DNA of 64,000 nucleotides. Source: an uncultured delta proteobacterium (GTDB taxonomy: Bacteria > Desulfobacterota > Syntrophia > Syntrophales > Smithellaceae). The stretch spans positions 1 through 64,000 of the forward strand of contig CAIVQG010000047.1 in assembly GCA_903907985.1 (NCBI GenBank), written 5' to 3'. The position numbers and the translations under genes were made by a program. A model generated the notes under the pieces. The model saw nothing but the letters and a program-made list of their open reading frames with translations, did no database searches and was not told the origin of the DNA. Numbering within the stretch: the stretch's first letter is position 1; the number at the start of each line of letters is the position of its first letter. Below, piece by piece: positions 7,607 through 16,394 of the stretch.

Positions 7607-7959
7607 TGGTGGAGGCGGCGGGAATTGAACCCGCGTCCGAAAACCTTCCGCTGCAGCTTCTACGTACGTAGCCTTCGTTTTAGAACCTTCACGCTGGATT
7701 GCTCCCTAAGGCCGGATCGCCCCGCGCTATCCTGTAAGTATTCGCCGCCCTCCCCCAGGCAAGAAGTTTGGCTATCCTGTCTTAATGACGTCCTAGTCCA
7801 GCCAACAGGCAAACCGGGTAGAACGTTAGCCGTCTAAGCGGCTAAAGCGTAATCGTAGTTTTCTGCGATTATATGTTTCCTACCTGTTTAACGAGGCCTG
7901 TAGGAACCTCGGTACGCTTCTACAACTTCAAATGTCCCCGTCGAAACCGTTACGCCCCC
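7607..7959 (-). ncRNA. ssrA: Transfer-messenger RNA (tmRNA)
   Basis: 353 bases. The 5' end GGGGGCG pairs with CGCCTCC before the ACCA 3' end (7607-7610), giving a 7-base-pair tRNA-like acceptor stem. GGTTTCGACGGGGACA and GGGTTCAATTCCC are the hallmark D-like and T-arm sequences. The tag frame is at 7834-7866: GCA resume codon, then tag AENYDYALAA and TAG. It rescues stalled ribosomes with SmpB. A -35/-10 pair lies just upstream and a terminator just downstream. Confidence 0.97.
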
Positions 7960-7979
7960 ATAACTTTAGACTTAATTAT

Positions 7980-8008
7980 AGTATAGACGTTTACCCTGGC
8001 ATTGTCAA
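7980..8008 (-). promoter_or_regulatory. ssrA promoter
   Basis: On the minus strand TTGACA (8003-8008), a 17-base spacer and TATACT (7980-7985): a near-consensus sigma-70 promoter placed correctly for a short tmRNA leader removed by processing. Confidence 0.85.
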
Positions 8009-8211
8009 AGAAAACAAATGCAAAATCAGTCGACTAACTCAAACAATTGAAGATACTTCCCTTTGGGAAACCATTCCGTGCAAAAAAACAACTGGATTTA
8101 TTTCTTTAATTGCCGGAATATTCCTCATCGGCTTTGGTTTATATTTTATGTATTTCGCAATGAATTTAATTGTTCCCTGAAAAGGAAGGTCATTTACCTC
8201 GGAGAAAGTCC

Positions 8212-10410
8212 ATGATTAAAAACAAGAAACTTTTTCCTATCTTTGTCACTACGATATTTTTTATTGCTTTAGCACTGACAGCAACAGGTGCTTATGCCGA
8301 AAAGCCTATAATACAGGAAGCCATTCCTCTCATCGTCGATAATTATATTGATCAGCCGGAGATGTCCTCTCTGGCCACACTGGCTCTCGAAGGCGCCAGA
8401 TTAAAACTGCAACAGGAGAAGAAGGATATATCCGCGCTGAACGCTTTGCCCGCAAATTCAGGACAGGATAAAAATGCAGTCATTGCTTTTATCAAAGACG
8501 GCCTCGCTAAATTATCCGACCAGTCCGGCATTTCTTATCAGGAGCTGGAATATGCCGCCCTGAAGAATCTAACCGTCTCCCTCGACCCGAATAGTGGTTT
8601 CTTAGACCCGCAGGAAATGAAGGAACTGATAACTTCTCAAAAAGGTGTTTTTGCCGGAGTCGGCATGGAAGTAGGCATTAAAGATAATGTGCTCACAGTC
8701 GTAAGTCCTATTGATGATTCTCCGGCTCTGGCGGCCGGTATTTTAGCCGGAGACCAGATTTTGCAGATTGACAACACACCCACAAAGAATCTCCCTATCG
8801 TGCAATCTGTTAATTTAATTCGGGGTTATGCAGGCAGCATGGTAAGAATTCTGGTGATGCGCAAAGGGTTCGACAAACCACGGGAATTTGCTATCAGGCG
8901 CGCGCTAATCACTGTCAAAAGTGTTAAATCCAGGCAATTGGAAGAAGAAATCGGCTATCTGCGTATAGCCTCTTTTCAGGAACAGACTGCGGAAGAAGTA
9001 GAAGAAGCACTCAATGCCCTGGGCTCCCGCCAACAGAAGCTGAAGGGCTTAGTCATTGATTTGCGCAACAATCCGGGCGGACTGCTCGATCAATCCGTAA
9101 AAGTTGCCGATAAGTTTATTGATAACGACCTGATTATAACCGTCAAAGGAAGAGCTGCCAATTCTGAAGCCAAACATACCGGAAAAACTTTGGGCACACA
9201 TCCTCCATACCCTATAATTATCCTTATTAACAGTGGCAGCGCCAGCGCCGCGGAAATTCTCTCCGGCAGCCTGCATTCTTATGGCAAGGCAGTGCTCGTG
9301 GGAGAAAAAACATTTGGGAAAGGCACTGTCCAGTCAATATACAACTTAGCGGACGGTTCCGGATTGAAACTGACAACCCACCGGTATTATCTGCCGCAAG
9401 GTCAGCCCATCGGCCAAGGTATTATTCCGGATGTTGTTCTTGCTGAAAAAGAAGGTGACGACTATCCCCTGGCTGTCGCCCAAAACGTTCTGCAAAAAGC
9501 GATCAAAAGCGGGCGTCCGGCTAATTTTGATCAATTAATCACTCTAGCCCAACAGACGGTTCCGGCTTCCACACCTTCGGCGCAGGCTAATGCCTCAGCG
9601 GATAAAGTTACTGCGCGGCAGACCAATACAACGGCAATCACCATTGAAAAGCCATCTTTTACTGCGGCCGAAAGAATCTGGACGGAAAATGATCTGGCCG
9701 TAATTATCGGTGTGGAAAAATATCAGGATTTACCGGCTGCCGAATATTCGGCCAAAGACGCACGCTTAGTTAAAGATTACCTGATTTCTCTGGGATTAAA
9801 AGAGCGCAATGTCGAGCTTTTATTAAACGAACGGGCGACTCTTTCCAGCATTAAAAAAACCCTGGAGAGCTGGTTGCCTAACCGCACCAAGAAAAATAGC
9901 CGCGTGCTGATTTACTATTCGGGGCACGGAGCACCGGAGGCCGCTTCCGGTGATGCCTATCTGGTTCCTTATGACGGCGATCCCAATTATCTCAGTGATA
10001 CCGGTTATCCTCTTCAACGCCTGTATGAGAGACTGGGCCGCTTAAAGGTTGCAGAAGTGATCGTTGTGCTTGATTCCTGTTTTTCGGGTGCGGGCGGCCG
10101 AAGCGTGCTGGCCAAAGGCGCCCGCCCTCTGGTGATGATGGCGGAAACACCCGTTATCAGCGCCAATATGGTTGTGCTTTCCGCCGCAGAAGGAAATCAG
10201 ATCAGCACTTCTTCACCGGATAAGGGTCACGGCCTTTTCACCTATTATTTCTTAAAAGCTTTAAATGACGGCAGGAAAAATATTGCAGATGTTTACGATT
10301 ATATCAAACCGCAGGTTGAGGACGACGCCAAATCGCTCAACGTCCGGCAAACACCGCAAATCAGCCCCAAAATGGAAAAACTCCAGAAGAAATTTTATCT
10401 GAGGAACTAG
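8212..10410 (+). CDS. Secreted S41 C-terminal-processing protease fused to a caspase-like (C14) domain
   Basis: 732 residues from ATG 8212 (GGAGAAAG 4 bases upstream). Signal peptide at residues 1-29 (ends GAYA). Then a helical region, a PDZ domain (about 145-235, GVGMEVGIKDNVLTVVSPID) and an S41 catalytic domain with Ser345 (GSASAAE) and Lys370 (TFGKGTVQ), the Ser/Lys dyad of CtpA/Prc proteases. After a Ser/Thr/Ala-rich linker (about 440-490) comes a caspase domain with His572 (YYSGHGA) and Cys623 (VLDSCFSG), both intact. S41 proteases trim envelope proteins; the fused caspase-like domain suggests a regulated double protease in the periplasm. First gene of a three-gene operon (gaps 30 and 28 bases). 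Confidence 0.93.
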   Translation: MIKNKKLFPIFVTTIFFIALALTATGAYAEKPIIQEAIPLIVDNYIDQPEMSSLATLALEGARLKLQQEKKDISALNALPANSGQDKNAVIAFIKDGLAKLSDQSGISYQELEYAALKNLTVSLDPNSGFLDPQEMKELITSQKGVFAGVGMEVGIKDNVLTVVSPIDDSPALAAGILAGDQILQIDNTPTKNLPIVQSVNLIRGYAGSMVRILVMRKGFDKPREFAIRRALITVKSVKSRQLEEEIGYLRIASFQEQTAEEVEEALNALGSRQQKLKGLVIDLRNNPGGLLDQSVKVADKFIDNDLIITVKGRAANSEAKHTGKTLGTHPPYPIIILINSGSASAAEILSGSLHSYGKAVLVGEKTFGKGTVQSIYNLADGSGLKLTTHRYYLPQGQPIGQGIIPDVVLAEKEGDDYPLAVAQNVLQKAIKSGRPANFDQLITLAQQTVPASTPSAQANASADKVTARQTNTTAITIEKPSFTAAERIWTENDLAVIIGVEKYQDLPAAEYSAKDARLVKDYLISLGLKERNVELLLNERATLSSIKKTLESWLPNRTKKNSRVLIYYSGHGAPEAASGDAYLVPYDGDPNYLSDTGYPLQRLYERLGRLKVAEVIVVLDSCFSGAGGRSVLAKGARPLVMMAETPVISANMVVLSAAEGNQISTSSPDKGHGLFTYYFLKALNDGRKNIADVYDYIKPQVEDDAKSLNVRQTPQISPKMEKLQKKFYLRN

Positions 10411-10440
10411 ATTTTTAAACCATTCTAAGAGGAATAATTT

Positions 10441-11748
10441 ATGAGAAAAATATTTACACTTATTACAATTATAACATTTCTTATAACTCTTTCGGCATGC
10501 GCTACAGTAACATCGTTGGGAAGAGCGGCAAAGGACGGCGATATTAAAAAAGTAGAAGCTCTTTTAAATGAAGGCGCTAATGTGAATGCGGTTGTCACAC
10601 CTGGCCTTTCACCGTTACATGAAGCAGTGTTCAACGACGCCTCTTTAGATATCGTCCGTCTCTTGCTGGACAGAGGAGCCGACGTCAATAAGAAAAGTTG
10701 TGGTGATGGATGGGCTTCCACTTGCAATTGCTCAACCTCTCTATATATTGCATCCTGTAGAGGAAATGTCAAGATGGTGAAGCTCCTGCTTGACTATGGA
10801 GCAGATGTCTCCCTTGTTCACTACGACAAGAAGACACCTTTAAGAATAGCGCAAGAACAAGGGCATACAACAATTGCCCATATACTCAAGGAAGCTGAAG
10901 AAAAACAAAATATAACGCTTTATGCAAAAAGCGACAATAATATTTTGGCCTCCGGCAAGAAATCATCTAATGCTCTTATCAAGCAAGACGTTGATGAATT
11001 GCCGGCAATGAAAGTAACACCGAATAAAAACGCTTATGCCATAGTAATTGGCATTGAAAACTATCGCCAAAAACTTCCCAAAGCTGATTTTGCAGCAGCT
11101 GACGCGAACATCATTTCGGAGTATTTAACGAAAGCAATGGGCTTTCCCGAAGAAAATGTAATTACCCTGATCAACGATAGAGCCTTAAAGAGTGACATGG
11201 AGAAATATTTCGATCGTTGGCTAAGTAATAATGTAGAAGAAAACGGCAGAGTATTTATCTACTATTCCGGACACGGCGCTCCGAATACCAAAACCGGCGA
11301 TGCATATCTTGTCCCCTATGACGGTGATCCCACATTTATAACCGAGACAGGTTATCCGATTACGCGCCTCTATGAATCACTGGGCAAATTAAGGGCCAAA
11401 GATATCACCGTAGTTCTCGATTCCTGTTTTTCCGGCGGCGGTGGCCGCTCTGTTCTGGCGAAGGGCGCCAAACCTCTTGTCATGACGATCAATATGCCCG
11501 CCATACGAAAAAACATGTCTGTGATAACAGCATCATCGGGAGATCAAATCAGTTCGGCTTATGAAGAACAAGGACATGGGTTATTCACCTACTTCCTGCT
11601 CAAGGGCTTCAAGGACGAAAATTTAATTAAGAAAGACGGTTCCATCAAGATCGACGACCTTTTTAATTATGTCAAACCCCAGGTGGAGCGCATCGCGCGC
11701 AAGCAATTTAACAACGAGCAGACGCCCCAACTATGGATGGGGAAGTGA
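10441..11748 (+). CDS. Ankyrin-repeat lipoprotein with caspase-like (C14) domain
   Basis: 435 residues. A lipobox LSAC at Cys20, followed by Ala, points to an outer-membrane lipoprotein. Residues about 25-150 hold three to four ankyrin repeats (DGDIKKVEALLNEGANVN, LDIVRLLLDRGADVN, NVKMVKLLLDYGADV). After a linker, the caspase domain carries His278 (YYSGHGA) and Cys329 (VLDSCFSGGGGRS). This domain is strikingly close to that of the preceding gene (shared GDAYLVPYDGDP and GRSVLAKGA), so it probably arose by local duplication. AGAGGAAT serves as ribosome site. Inference: the ankyrin part recruits a partner or substrate for the envelope protease. Confidence 0.92.
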   Translation: MRKIFTLITIITFLITLSACATVTSLGRAAKDGDIKKVEALLNEGANVNAVVTPGLSPLHEAVFNDASLDIVRLLLDRGADVNKKSCGDGWASTCNCSTSLYIASCRGNVKMVKLLLDYGADVSLVHYDKKTPLRIAQEQGHTTIAHILKEAEEKQNITLYAKSDNNILASGKKSSNALIKQDVDELPAMKVTPNKNAYAIVIGIENYRQKLPKADFAAADANIISEYLTKAMGFPEENVITLINDRALKSDMEKYFDRWLSNNVEENGRVFIYYSGHGAPNTKTGDAYLVPYDGDPTFITETGYPITRLYESLGKLRAKDITVVLDSCFSGGGGRSVLAKGAKPLVMTINMPAIRKNMSVITASSGDQISSAYEEQGHGLFTYFLLKGFKDENLIKKDGSIKIDDLFNYVKPQVERIARKQFNNEQTPQLWMGK

Positions 11749-11776
11749 AAATCCGGAGGGGGAAAGTGACAACACT

Positions 11777-12595
11777 ATGAAAAAACTGTTTCTGATAGCG
11801 ATTACAATCATGCTGATTCCTTTATCCGCCGATGCTGCCGAAAAAGCTCTCTGGGTAACAACCATAGGCGAAGCATATCAGGGCGAAACGGAAATACCCA
11901 CAGAAGTTATTCAAAGAGCAAAGCGCGATGCCCAGAGCAAGGCCATTGAACAAGCTGCCGGAGTATTTCTGAAATCACACACCTTAGTCCATAACAGCCA
12001 GGTTGCTGATGATTTGATCTACGCCGCCGTCCGAGGAAAAATAAATGAAATGATCGTTTTAAATGCGGGGTGGGATAAGCAAGATCGTAATTTATATCAG
12101 ATCAAGATCAAGGCGCTGGTGGAGCCATTATATCCCGAAAAGGGAAAAGGGCTATTGGCCAAGCTTAATCTTTCCAAAACAAAACTCACAGAAGGAGAAG
12201 AAGTTAAAATCTATTATGAAACAAACAGTGATTGCTATCTTTATCTCTTTTCCGTCGCTGCGGACGGCTCTGTTACCTTACTGTTCCCCAATTCCCAAAA
12301 TCAGGAAAACAAGGTTACAGGGGGAAAAGTATACGAATTTCCGGCGCAGGAGAGCAACATCCGTCTCAAAGCAATGTTTCTACCTACCTTCCATGGCAAA
12401 ACCGTTGCCGAGAAAATAAAACTAATTGCTACGAAGAACAAAGAAAATCTTCTGCCGCTGGGTTTTAAAGAAGGGATGTTTCAGGCCTATGATGCAAAAT
12501 CCACCGGCCTTATCAGTGAGCTCGTTAAAAAACTCAATCAAATTGATCCCACCGAATGGTCGGAAGCAACAGCCGAATACGTCATCCGGCGGTAA
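11777..12595 (+). CDS. Secreted FlgT_N/LPP20-like plus DUF4384-type protein
   Basis: 272 residues from ATG 11777. Longer starts would overlap the caspase gene in another frame and lose the signal peptide (residues 1-20, MLIPLSADA). Residues about 25-115 (VIQRAKRDAQSKAIEQAAGVFL..) resemble the FlgT N-terminal/LPP20 fold of envelope proteins. From about 130 comes a DUF4384-like beta domain: LTEGEEVKIYYETNSDCYLY, then VAADGSVTLLFPN. DUF4384 domains are often found with caspase-like or kinase modules and are thought to mediate protein contact. Third gene of the caspase operon. Likely a periplasmic partner or substrate-presenting subunit; no catalytic residues seen. Confidence 0.8.
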   Translation: MKKLFLIAITIMLIPLSADAAEKALWVTTIGEAYQGETEIPTEVIQRAKRDAQSKAIEQAAGVFLKSHTLVHNSQVADDLIYAAVRGKINEMIVLNAGWDKQDRNLYQIKIKALVEPLYPEKGKGLLAKLNLSKTKLTEGEEVKIYYETNSDCYLYLFSVAADGSVTLLFPNSQNQENKVTGGKVYEFPAQESNIRLKAMFLPTFHGKTVAEKIKLIATKNKENLLPLGFKEGMFQAYDAKSTGLISELVKKLNQIDPTEWSEATAEYVIRR

Positions 12596-12894
12596 AAAAC
12601 GCTCTTGCACAGGACTGTTTTGCCAACTGGCCAAGCGGCTCTTATTAACTTGCTGCCTTTCATCAATTATGGAATATTACGAATGGTTATGAGTTTACGG
12701 TTAATGAATACCGGCGTAACTGTTTACTGATTACGGGATGGGGAAATAGTTCTGTTACATTTTTTCTAATTAAGATGGGACCACATGACGGTTATAAAGC
12801 TAATGGACTTGACAAACATTGGGAAGCCCACTATAGAAATAAATAATTCTAATGAATCATTAAGGTCTGAAAGAAACCTGCAAGGAGGAAGCCC

Positions 12895-13185
12895 ATGTAC
12901 ACTGTGATCGCCACACTCAAGGTTAAAGAGGGAAAAATGGATGAGGCCATCCAGATATTGAAGGAAGATATTCCGAAATTCATGAAGAACGAACCGGGGT
13001 GCCTAGCATATATACCACACACCGTAAAGGGCGAGGGAAACAGCACAACAATAATGATGTACGAGAAATACGCCGATAAGGATGCGTTGAAGCTTCATTC
13101 GGCGAACCTGATGACCTCCATGGGTAGGCTCTTTGCACTCCTAGAGCCGCAGATGGATATAAAGACATGCACGGAAATCATCTGA
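12895..13185 (+). CDS. Antibiotic-biosynthesis-monooxygenase (ABM/YgiN-like) domain protein
   Basis: 96 residues. AAGGAGG ribosome site before the ATG. One ABM ferredoxin-like fold: MYTVIATLKVKEGKMDEAIQ at the start, EPGCLAYIPH in the middle, MMYEKYADKDALKLHSAN toward the end. Family members are small dimeric heme- or quinone-related oxygenases, or merely ligand-binding. In an anaerobe the oxygenase reading is doubtful. Stands alone. The 299 bases before it (12596-12894) show no gene. Confidence 0.85.
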   Translation: MYTVIATLKVKEGKMDEAIQILKEDIPKFMKNEPGCLAYIPHTVKGEGNSTTIMMYEKYADKDALKLHSANLMTSMGRLFALLEPQMDIKTCTEII

Positions 13186-13440
13186 GGGGCATTGGTCAGG
13201 AAAGTCGTCCCGCAGTTCCGGAATTAGAATTGAGGGGCAATTTCATGCCACTGAAACACATGCTGGCCACTCCCCCGCCTTAAGCACATAATTGGCTATT
13301 TGAGGGAAATGTTTCCGGCCGCCACAATGGTTTCTATCATTCAGGAAATTGCCACTATCCTCTTATTTACATAAGCGGAAAACTGTTCAGAAAACCTCTG
13401 ATCGGTCAGAATAGCCTGCAATGAAAATTATTCTGCTTTT

Positions 13441-13869
13441 CTAAAAAGTAAAAATCATCAGCGGAGAAACCGGCGCCGTTTTTAAATTTTTCGGGTTTAT
13501 GCCGTCTTTTATGTCATTCCATTCTTTTTGATCGATGTAACCGTCATTGTTTTTATCAAGAAACTTAAAGCTTTTTTCAGCGGCCACGGTGAATTCCTCT
13601 TTAGAGATTTTGCCGTCTTTATTTGTGTCTGCTTCCTTCATAAACTTTTCTACAGCAACTTTATCAGTGGTCTGGAGTTCATCTTTGGTAAGATATCCAT
13701 CTTTGTTTTTATCAAGTCTATTAAAAGTCTTTGCTACGGCATCAGTGTATTCCTTTTTGCTGATTTTGCCGTCATTATTCGTATCAATTTTCTTAAAATC
13801 GCTGTCAGCGGCGAAACTTATCGCCGCGCAAAAAAATACGATCAAAAGAGACATTAATATTTTCTTCAT
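13441..13869 (-). CDS. Secreted EF-hand calcium-binding protein
   Basis: 142 residues. Signal peptide at residues 1-20 (AAISFA). Four EF-hand loops are readable, each starting D-x-[ND]-x-DG: DTNNDGKISKKE, DKNKDGYLTKDE, DTNKDGKISKEE and DKNNDGYIDQKE. All calcium-coordinating positions look intact. Probably a periplasmic or extracellular calmodulin-like calcium sensor or buffer. Faces away from the ABM gene; no operon partners. Confidence 0.9.
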   Translation of the reverse strand: MKKILMSLLIVFFCAAISFAADSDFKKIDTNNDGKISKKEYTDAVAKTFNRLDKNKDGYLTKDELQTTDKVAVEKFMKEADTNKDGKISKEEFTVAAEKSFKFLDKNNDGYIDQKEWNDIKDGINPKNLKTAPVSPLMIFTF

Positions 13870-13934
13870 ATAAAAAACCTCTTTTCTGTTATGCCGTTTG
13901 AGTAAAAGTTAACAACATACATACATTCCAGCAA

Positions 13935-15350
13935 TTACTTCTTCGATAAATATTCGTCGATAGCCTTAGCGGCTTTGCGGCCGGCGCCCATAGCTAAAAT
14001 AACCGTGGCCGAACCGGTGACAATATCACCGCCGGCATAAATGCCTTCACGGCTGGTAAGTCCGGATTCATCCTTAGTCACAATATAGCCTTTTTTGTTT
14101 GTCTCCAGGCCGGGTGTAGTTGCCGGTATGATAGGATTAGCCATCGTCCCCACGGCAACAACGACGGTATCAACATCAATTACATATTCGGAATCTTTGA
14201 TGGCTACAGGGCTTCTCCGGCCGGAGGCATCCGGTTCGCCCAGTTCCATTTTGAGGCATTTCATGCCGGTTACCCATCCGGCATCATTGCCGATATATTC
14301 CACCGGTGCAGTCAGCATCAGAAATTCCACGCCTTCTTCCTGCGCGTGATGGACTTCTTCTTTTCGGGCGGGCATTTCCACATCTGTACGGCGGTAAATG
14401 ATCATTGCCCTTTCGGCTCCCAGCCGCAATGCCGTACGCACGGAATCCATCGCGACATTGCCACCGCCGACAACGGCAACGCGCTTGCCGCGCACAATCG
14501 GCGTATCATACTCGGGAAATAAATAAGCTTTCATCAAATTGGAACGGGTCAGATATTCATTAGCGGAATAAATGCCGCTTAAATTTTCACCGGGAATATC
14601 CATAAAAACGGGAGCGCCTGCGCCCACTCCAATAAAGACGGCATTAAATCCTTCGGCAAAAAGCTCGTCGATAGTTTTAGTGCGGCCAATAACAAAATTA
14701 GTTTCGATCTTTACACCAAGCTTGCGCAGGTATTCAACTTCTGCTTCCACAATCGCTTTCGGCAGACGAAATTCGGGAATGCCGTAAACCAGCACACCGC
14801 CTGCTTTATGCAAAGCTTCAAAAATAGTTACATCATAACCAAGCCCAACCAGATCACCGGCTATGGTGAGTCCCGAAGGACCGGCGCCGGCTATTGCTAT
14901 TTTCTTGCCATTGGATCTAACTGCCGGCGGAATTTTGACATTGCCGCTGTTGCGCTCAAAATCGGCCGCAAACCGCTCCAGACGGCCAATAGCTACCGGC
15001 TCGCCTTTCTTGCCGATAATACAGAATTTCTCGCATTGATCTTCCTGAGGGCAGACACGGCCGCAAACCGCGGGCAAGCCGTTTGTTTCTTTTAATTTCA
15101 ATGCCGCCTCGGTAAAACGGCCTTCGGCAATTTCTTTGATAAACTCGGGGATTTTTACATCCACCGGGCAGCCCGCAATACATCCCGGCTTTTTGCACTG
15201 GATGCAACGCTTTGCTTCCGTTATGGCCGTCTCTTCCGAATAACCGAAGGGAACTTCTTCAAAATTGCGGATTCTTTTTTTCGGTTCCTGCTCGGGCATT
15301 TTCTGCCGCGGCACTTTTTCCTTTTTTTCCTTTATCTCTTTAGTTTCCAT
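13935..15350 (-). CDS. nfnB: NADH-dependent reduced ferredoxin:NADP+ oxidoreductase, subunit B (NfnB; GltD-like)
   Basis: 471 residues from ATG 15350; the frame can extend to 15374 but would deepen the overlap. It has a GltD-type N-terminal double [4Fe-4S] region (RCIQCKKPGCIAGCPVDVKI, VCGRVCPQEDQCEKFC), a first dinucleotide site (GAGPSGL) for FAD and a second (GGGNVAMD) for NADPH. With NfnA it catalyses flavin-based bifurcation, coupling NADPH oxidation to NAD+ and ferredoxin reduction, or the reverse. It overlaps nfnA by 11 bases. GltD alone would be accompanied by GltB; the NfnA neighbour settles the call. Confidence 0.9.
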   Translation of the reverse strand: METKEIKEKKEKVPRQKMPEQEPKKRIRNFEEVPFGYSEETAITEAKRCIQCKKPGCIAGCPVDVKIPEFIKEIAEGRFTEAALKLKETNGLPAVCGRVCPQEDQCEKFCIIGKKGEPVAIGRLERFAADFERNSGNVKIPPAVRSNGKKIAIAGAGPSGLTIAGDLVGLGYDVTIFEALHKAGGVLVYGIPEFRLPKAIVEAEVEYLRKLGVKIETNFVIGRTKTIDELFAEGFNAVFIGVGAGAPVFMDIPGENLSGIYSANEYLTRSNLMKAYLFPEYDTPIVRGKRVAVVGGGNVAMDSVRTALRLGAERAMIIYRRTDVEMPARKEEVHHAQEEGVEFLMLTAPVEYIGNDAGWVTGMKCLKMELGEPDASGRRSPVAIKDSEYVIDVDTVVVAVGTMANPIIPATTPGLETNKKGYIVTKDESGLTSREGIYAGGDIVTGSATVILAMGAGRKAAKAIDEYLSKK

Positions 15351-16176
15351 CACACCCACACTTATGATTTTCATACGCCTCGCGTTCCGGATCGCAATAC
15401 ATCTTCAGGCGGTTAGATAATAATTTAAAATCAACGTCATGGCCATCAAATTCGGGACCATCGACACAAGTGAACTTTGTTTTGCCGGCCACGGAAACGC
15501 GGCACGCACCGCACATTCCGGTGGCATCAACCATGATTGAATTGAGGCTGACTATCGTCTTTATTCTCGGGGCTTTTGTTACATCACAGAGCACCTTCAT
15601 CATCGGCACAGGGCCAATAGCATAGACACGATCAATTTTTTCGCCCTTGTCAATGAGCTGCTGCAAAACTGCGCTGACAAAGCCATGAAATCCATAACTG
15701 CCGTCATCGGTGGCGACTATCAATTTATCAGAGACTTTTTCCATTTCCTTTTCCAGAATTATCAAATCTTTTGTGCGTGCACCGATTATAGAAATAACTT
15801 CGTTGCCGGCTTTTTTCAAGGCAACCGCCAGCGGATAAACAACGCCGACACCGACGCCGCCGCCAATGCAAACTACTTTGCCGTAATTTTCAATTTCGGT
15901 CGGGTTGCCGAGAGGCCCCTGCAGATCCTGCAAGGCATCGCCTGCTTTAAGTTGGGCCAGAGCTGCGGTAGTCTTGCCCACAACCTGATAAATGATGGTA
16001 ATTGTTCCGGCCTGAGCATCGGAATCAACGATGGTCAGGGGAATTCGTTCGCCCTTTTCATTAATTTTCAAAATAATGAACTGGCCGGCCTGCCTCTTTT
16101 GCGCGATTGCCGGAGCATCGAGCACCATTTTGACTACGCTTTCGGATAATTTTGTATTCTCAATAATCTTATTCAA
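15340..16176 (-). CDS. nfnA: NADH-dependent reduced ferredoxin:NADP+ oxidoreductase, subunit A (NfnA)
   Basis: 278 residues. Ferredoxin-NADP reductase fold: FAD-binding beta barrel (residues about 1-95, RIPLTIVDSD), then an NAD-binding Rossmann part (CIGGGVGVGVVYPLA), and a C-terminal [2Fe-2S]-type cysteine set (MCGACRVSVAGKTKFTC). This matches NfnA, also annotated as sulfide dehydrogenase alpha. Expressed ahead of nfnB with overlapping ends. Separated from the Hdr operon by 218 bases containing a terminator, so it probably has its own promoter. Confidence 0.9.
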   Translation of the reverse strand: MNKIIENTKLSESVVKMVLDAPAIAQKRQAGQFIILKINEKGERIPLTIVDSDAQAGTITIIYQVVGKTTAALAQLKAGDALQDLQGPLGNPTEIENYGKVVCIGGGVGVGVVYPLAVALKKAGNEVISIIGARTKDLIILEKEMEKVSDKLIVATDDGSYGFHGFVSAVLQQLIDKGEKIDRVYAIGPVPMMKVLCDVTKAPRIKTIVSLNSIMVDATGMCGACRVSVAGKTKFTCVDGPEFDGHDVDFKLLSNRLKMYCDPEREAYENHKCGCDGN

Positions 16177-16334
16177 AGCTTCTTCTCTCCTGATGTTATC
16201 AACCCATGTTAAATATTATCTATTTTTTGAACTTCATCTCTTAACTGCTCTTATTAATGCGCTGCTTCCTAACATATCAGAGCATAAATCGCAATTTCCA
16301 ATTTTGTTCAATACAATCATCAGCGTAATGTTGC

Positions 16335-16366
16335 AAAAAAAAGGGAGCACACAGGAGGCTCCCTTT
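16335..16366 (-). terminator. Rho-independent terminator of the hdr/flx operon
   Basis: AAAGGGAGC (16340-16348) pairs with GCTCCCTTT (16358-16366) around a 9-base loop, followed on the minus strand by TTTTT (16335-16339). It lies 28 bases beyond the last gene of the operon (stop at 16395). Confidence 0.88.
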
Positions 16367-16394
16367 AAATTATTTTTTATAAATTCGGGAATTT

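Noticed and set aside
7601-7837. 78-residue frame starting MSWWRRRELNPRP
   Set aside because: Lies inside the antisense of ssrA; a well-known spurious translation of the tmRNA 3' end.
7932-8180. 82-residue plus-strand frame ending in a hydrophobic helix
   Set aside because: Its only start is inside ssrA and it crosses the ssrA promoter; no internal start codon or ribosome site.
12980-13168. Minus-strand frame in the ABM gene
   Set aside because: Shadow of the plus-strand gene with clear family motifs and ribosome site.
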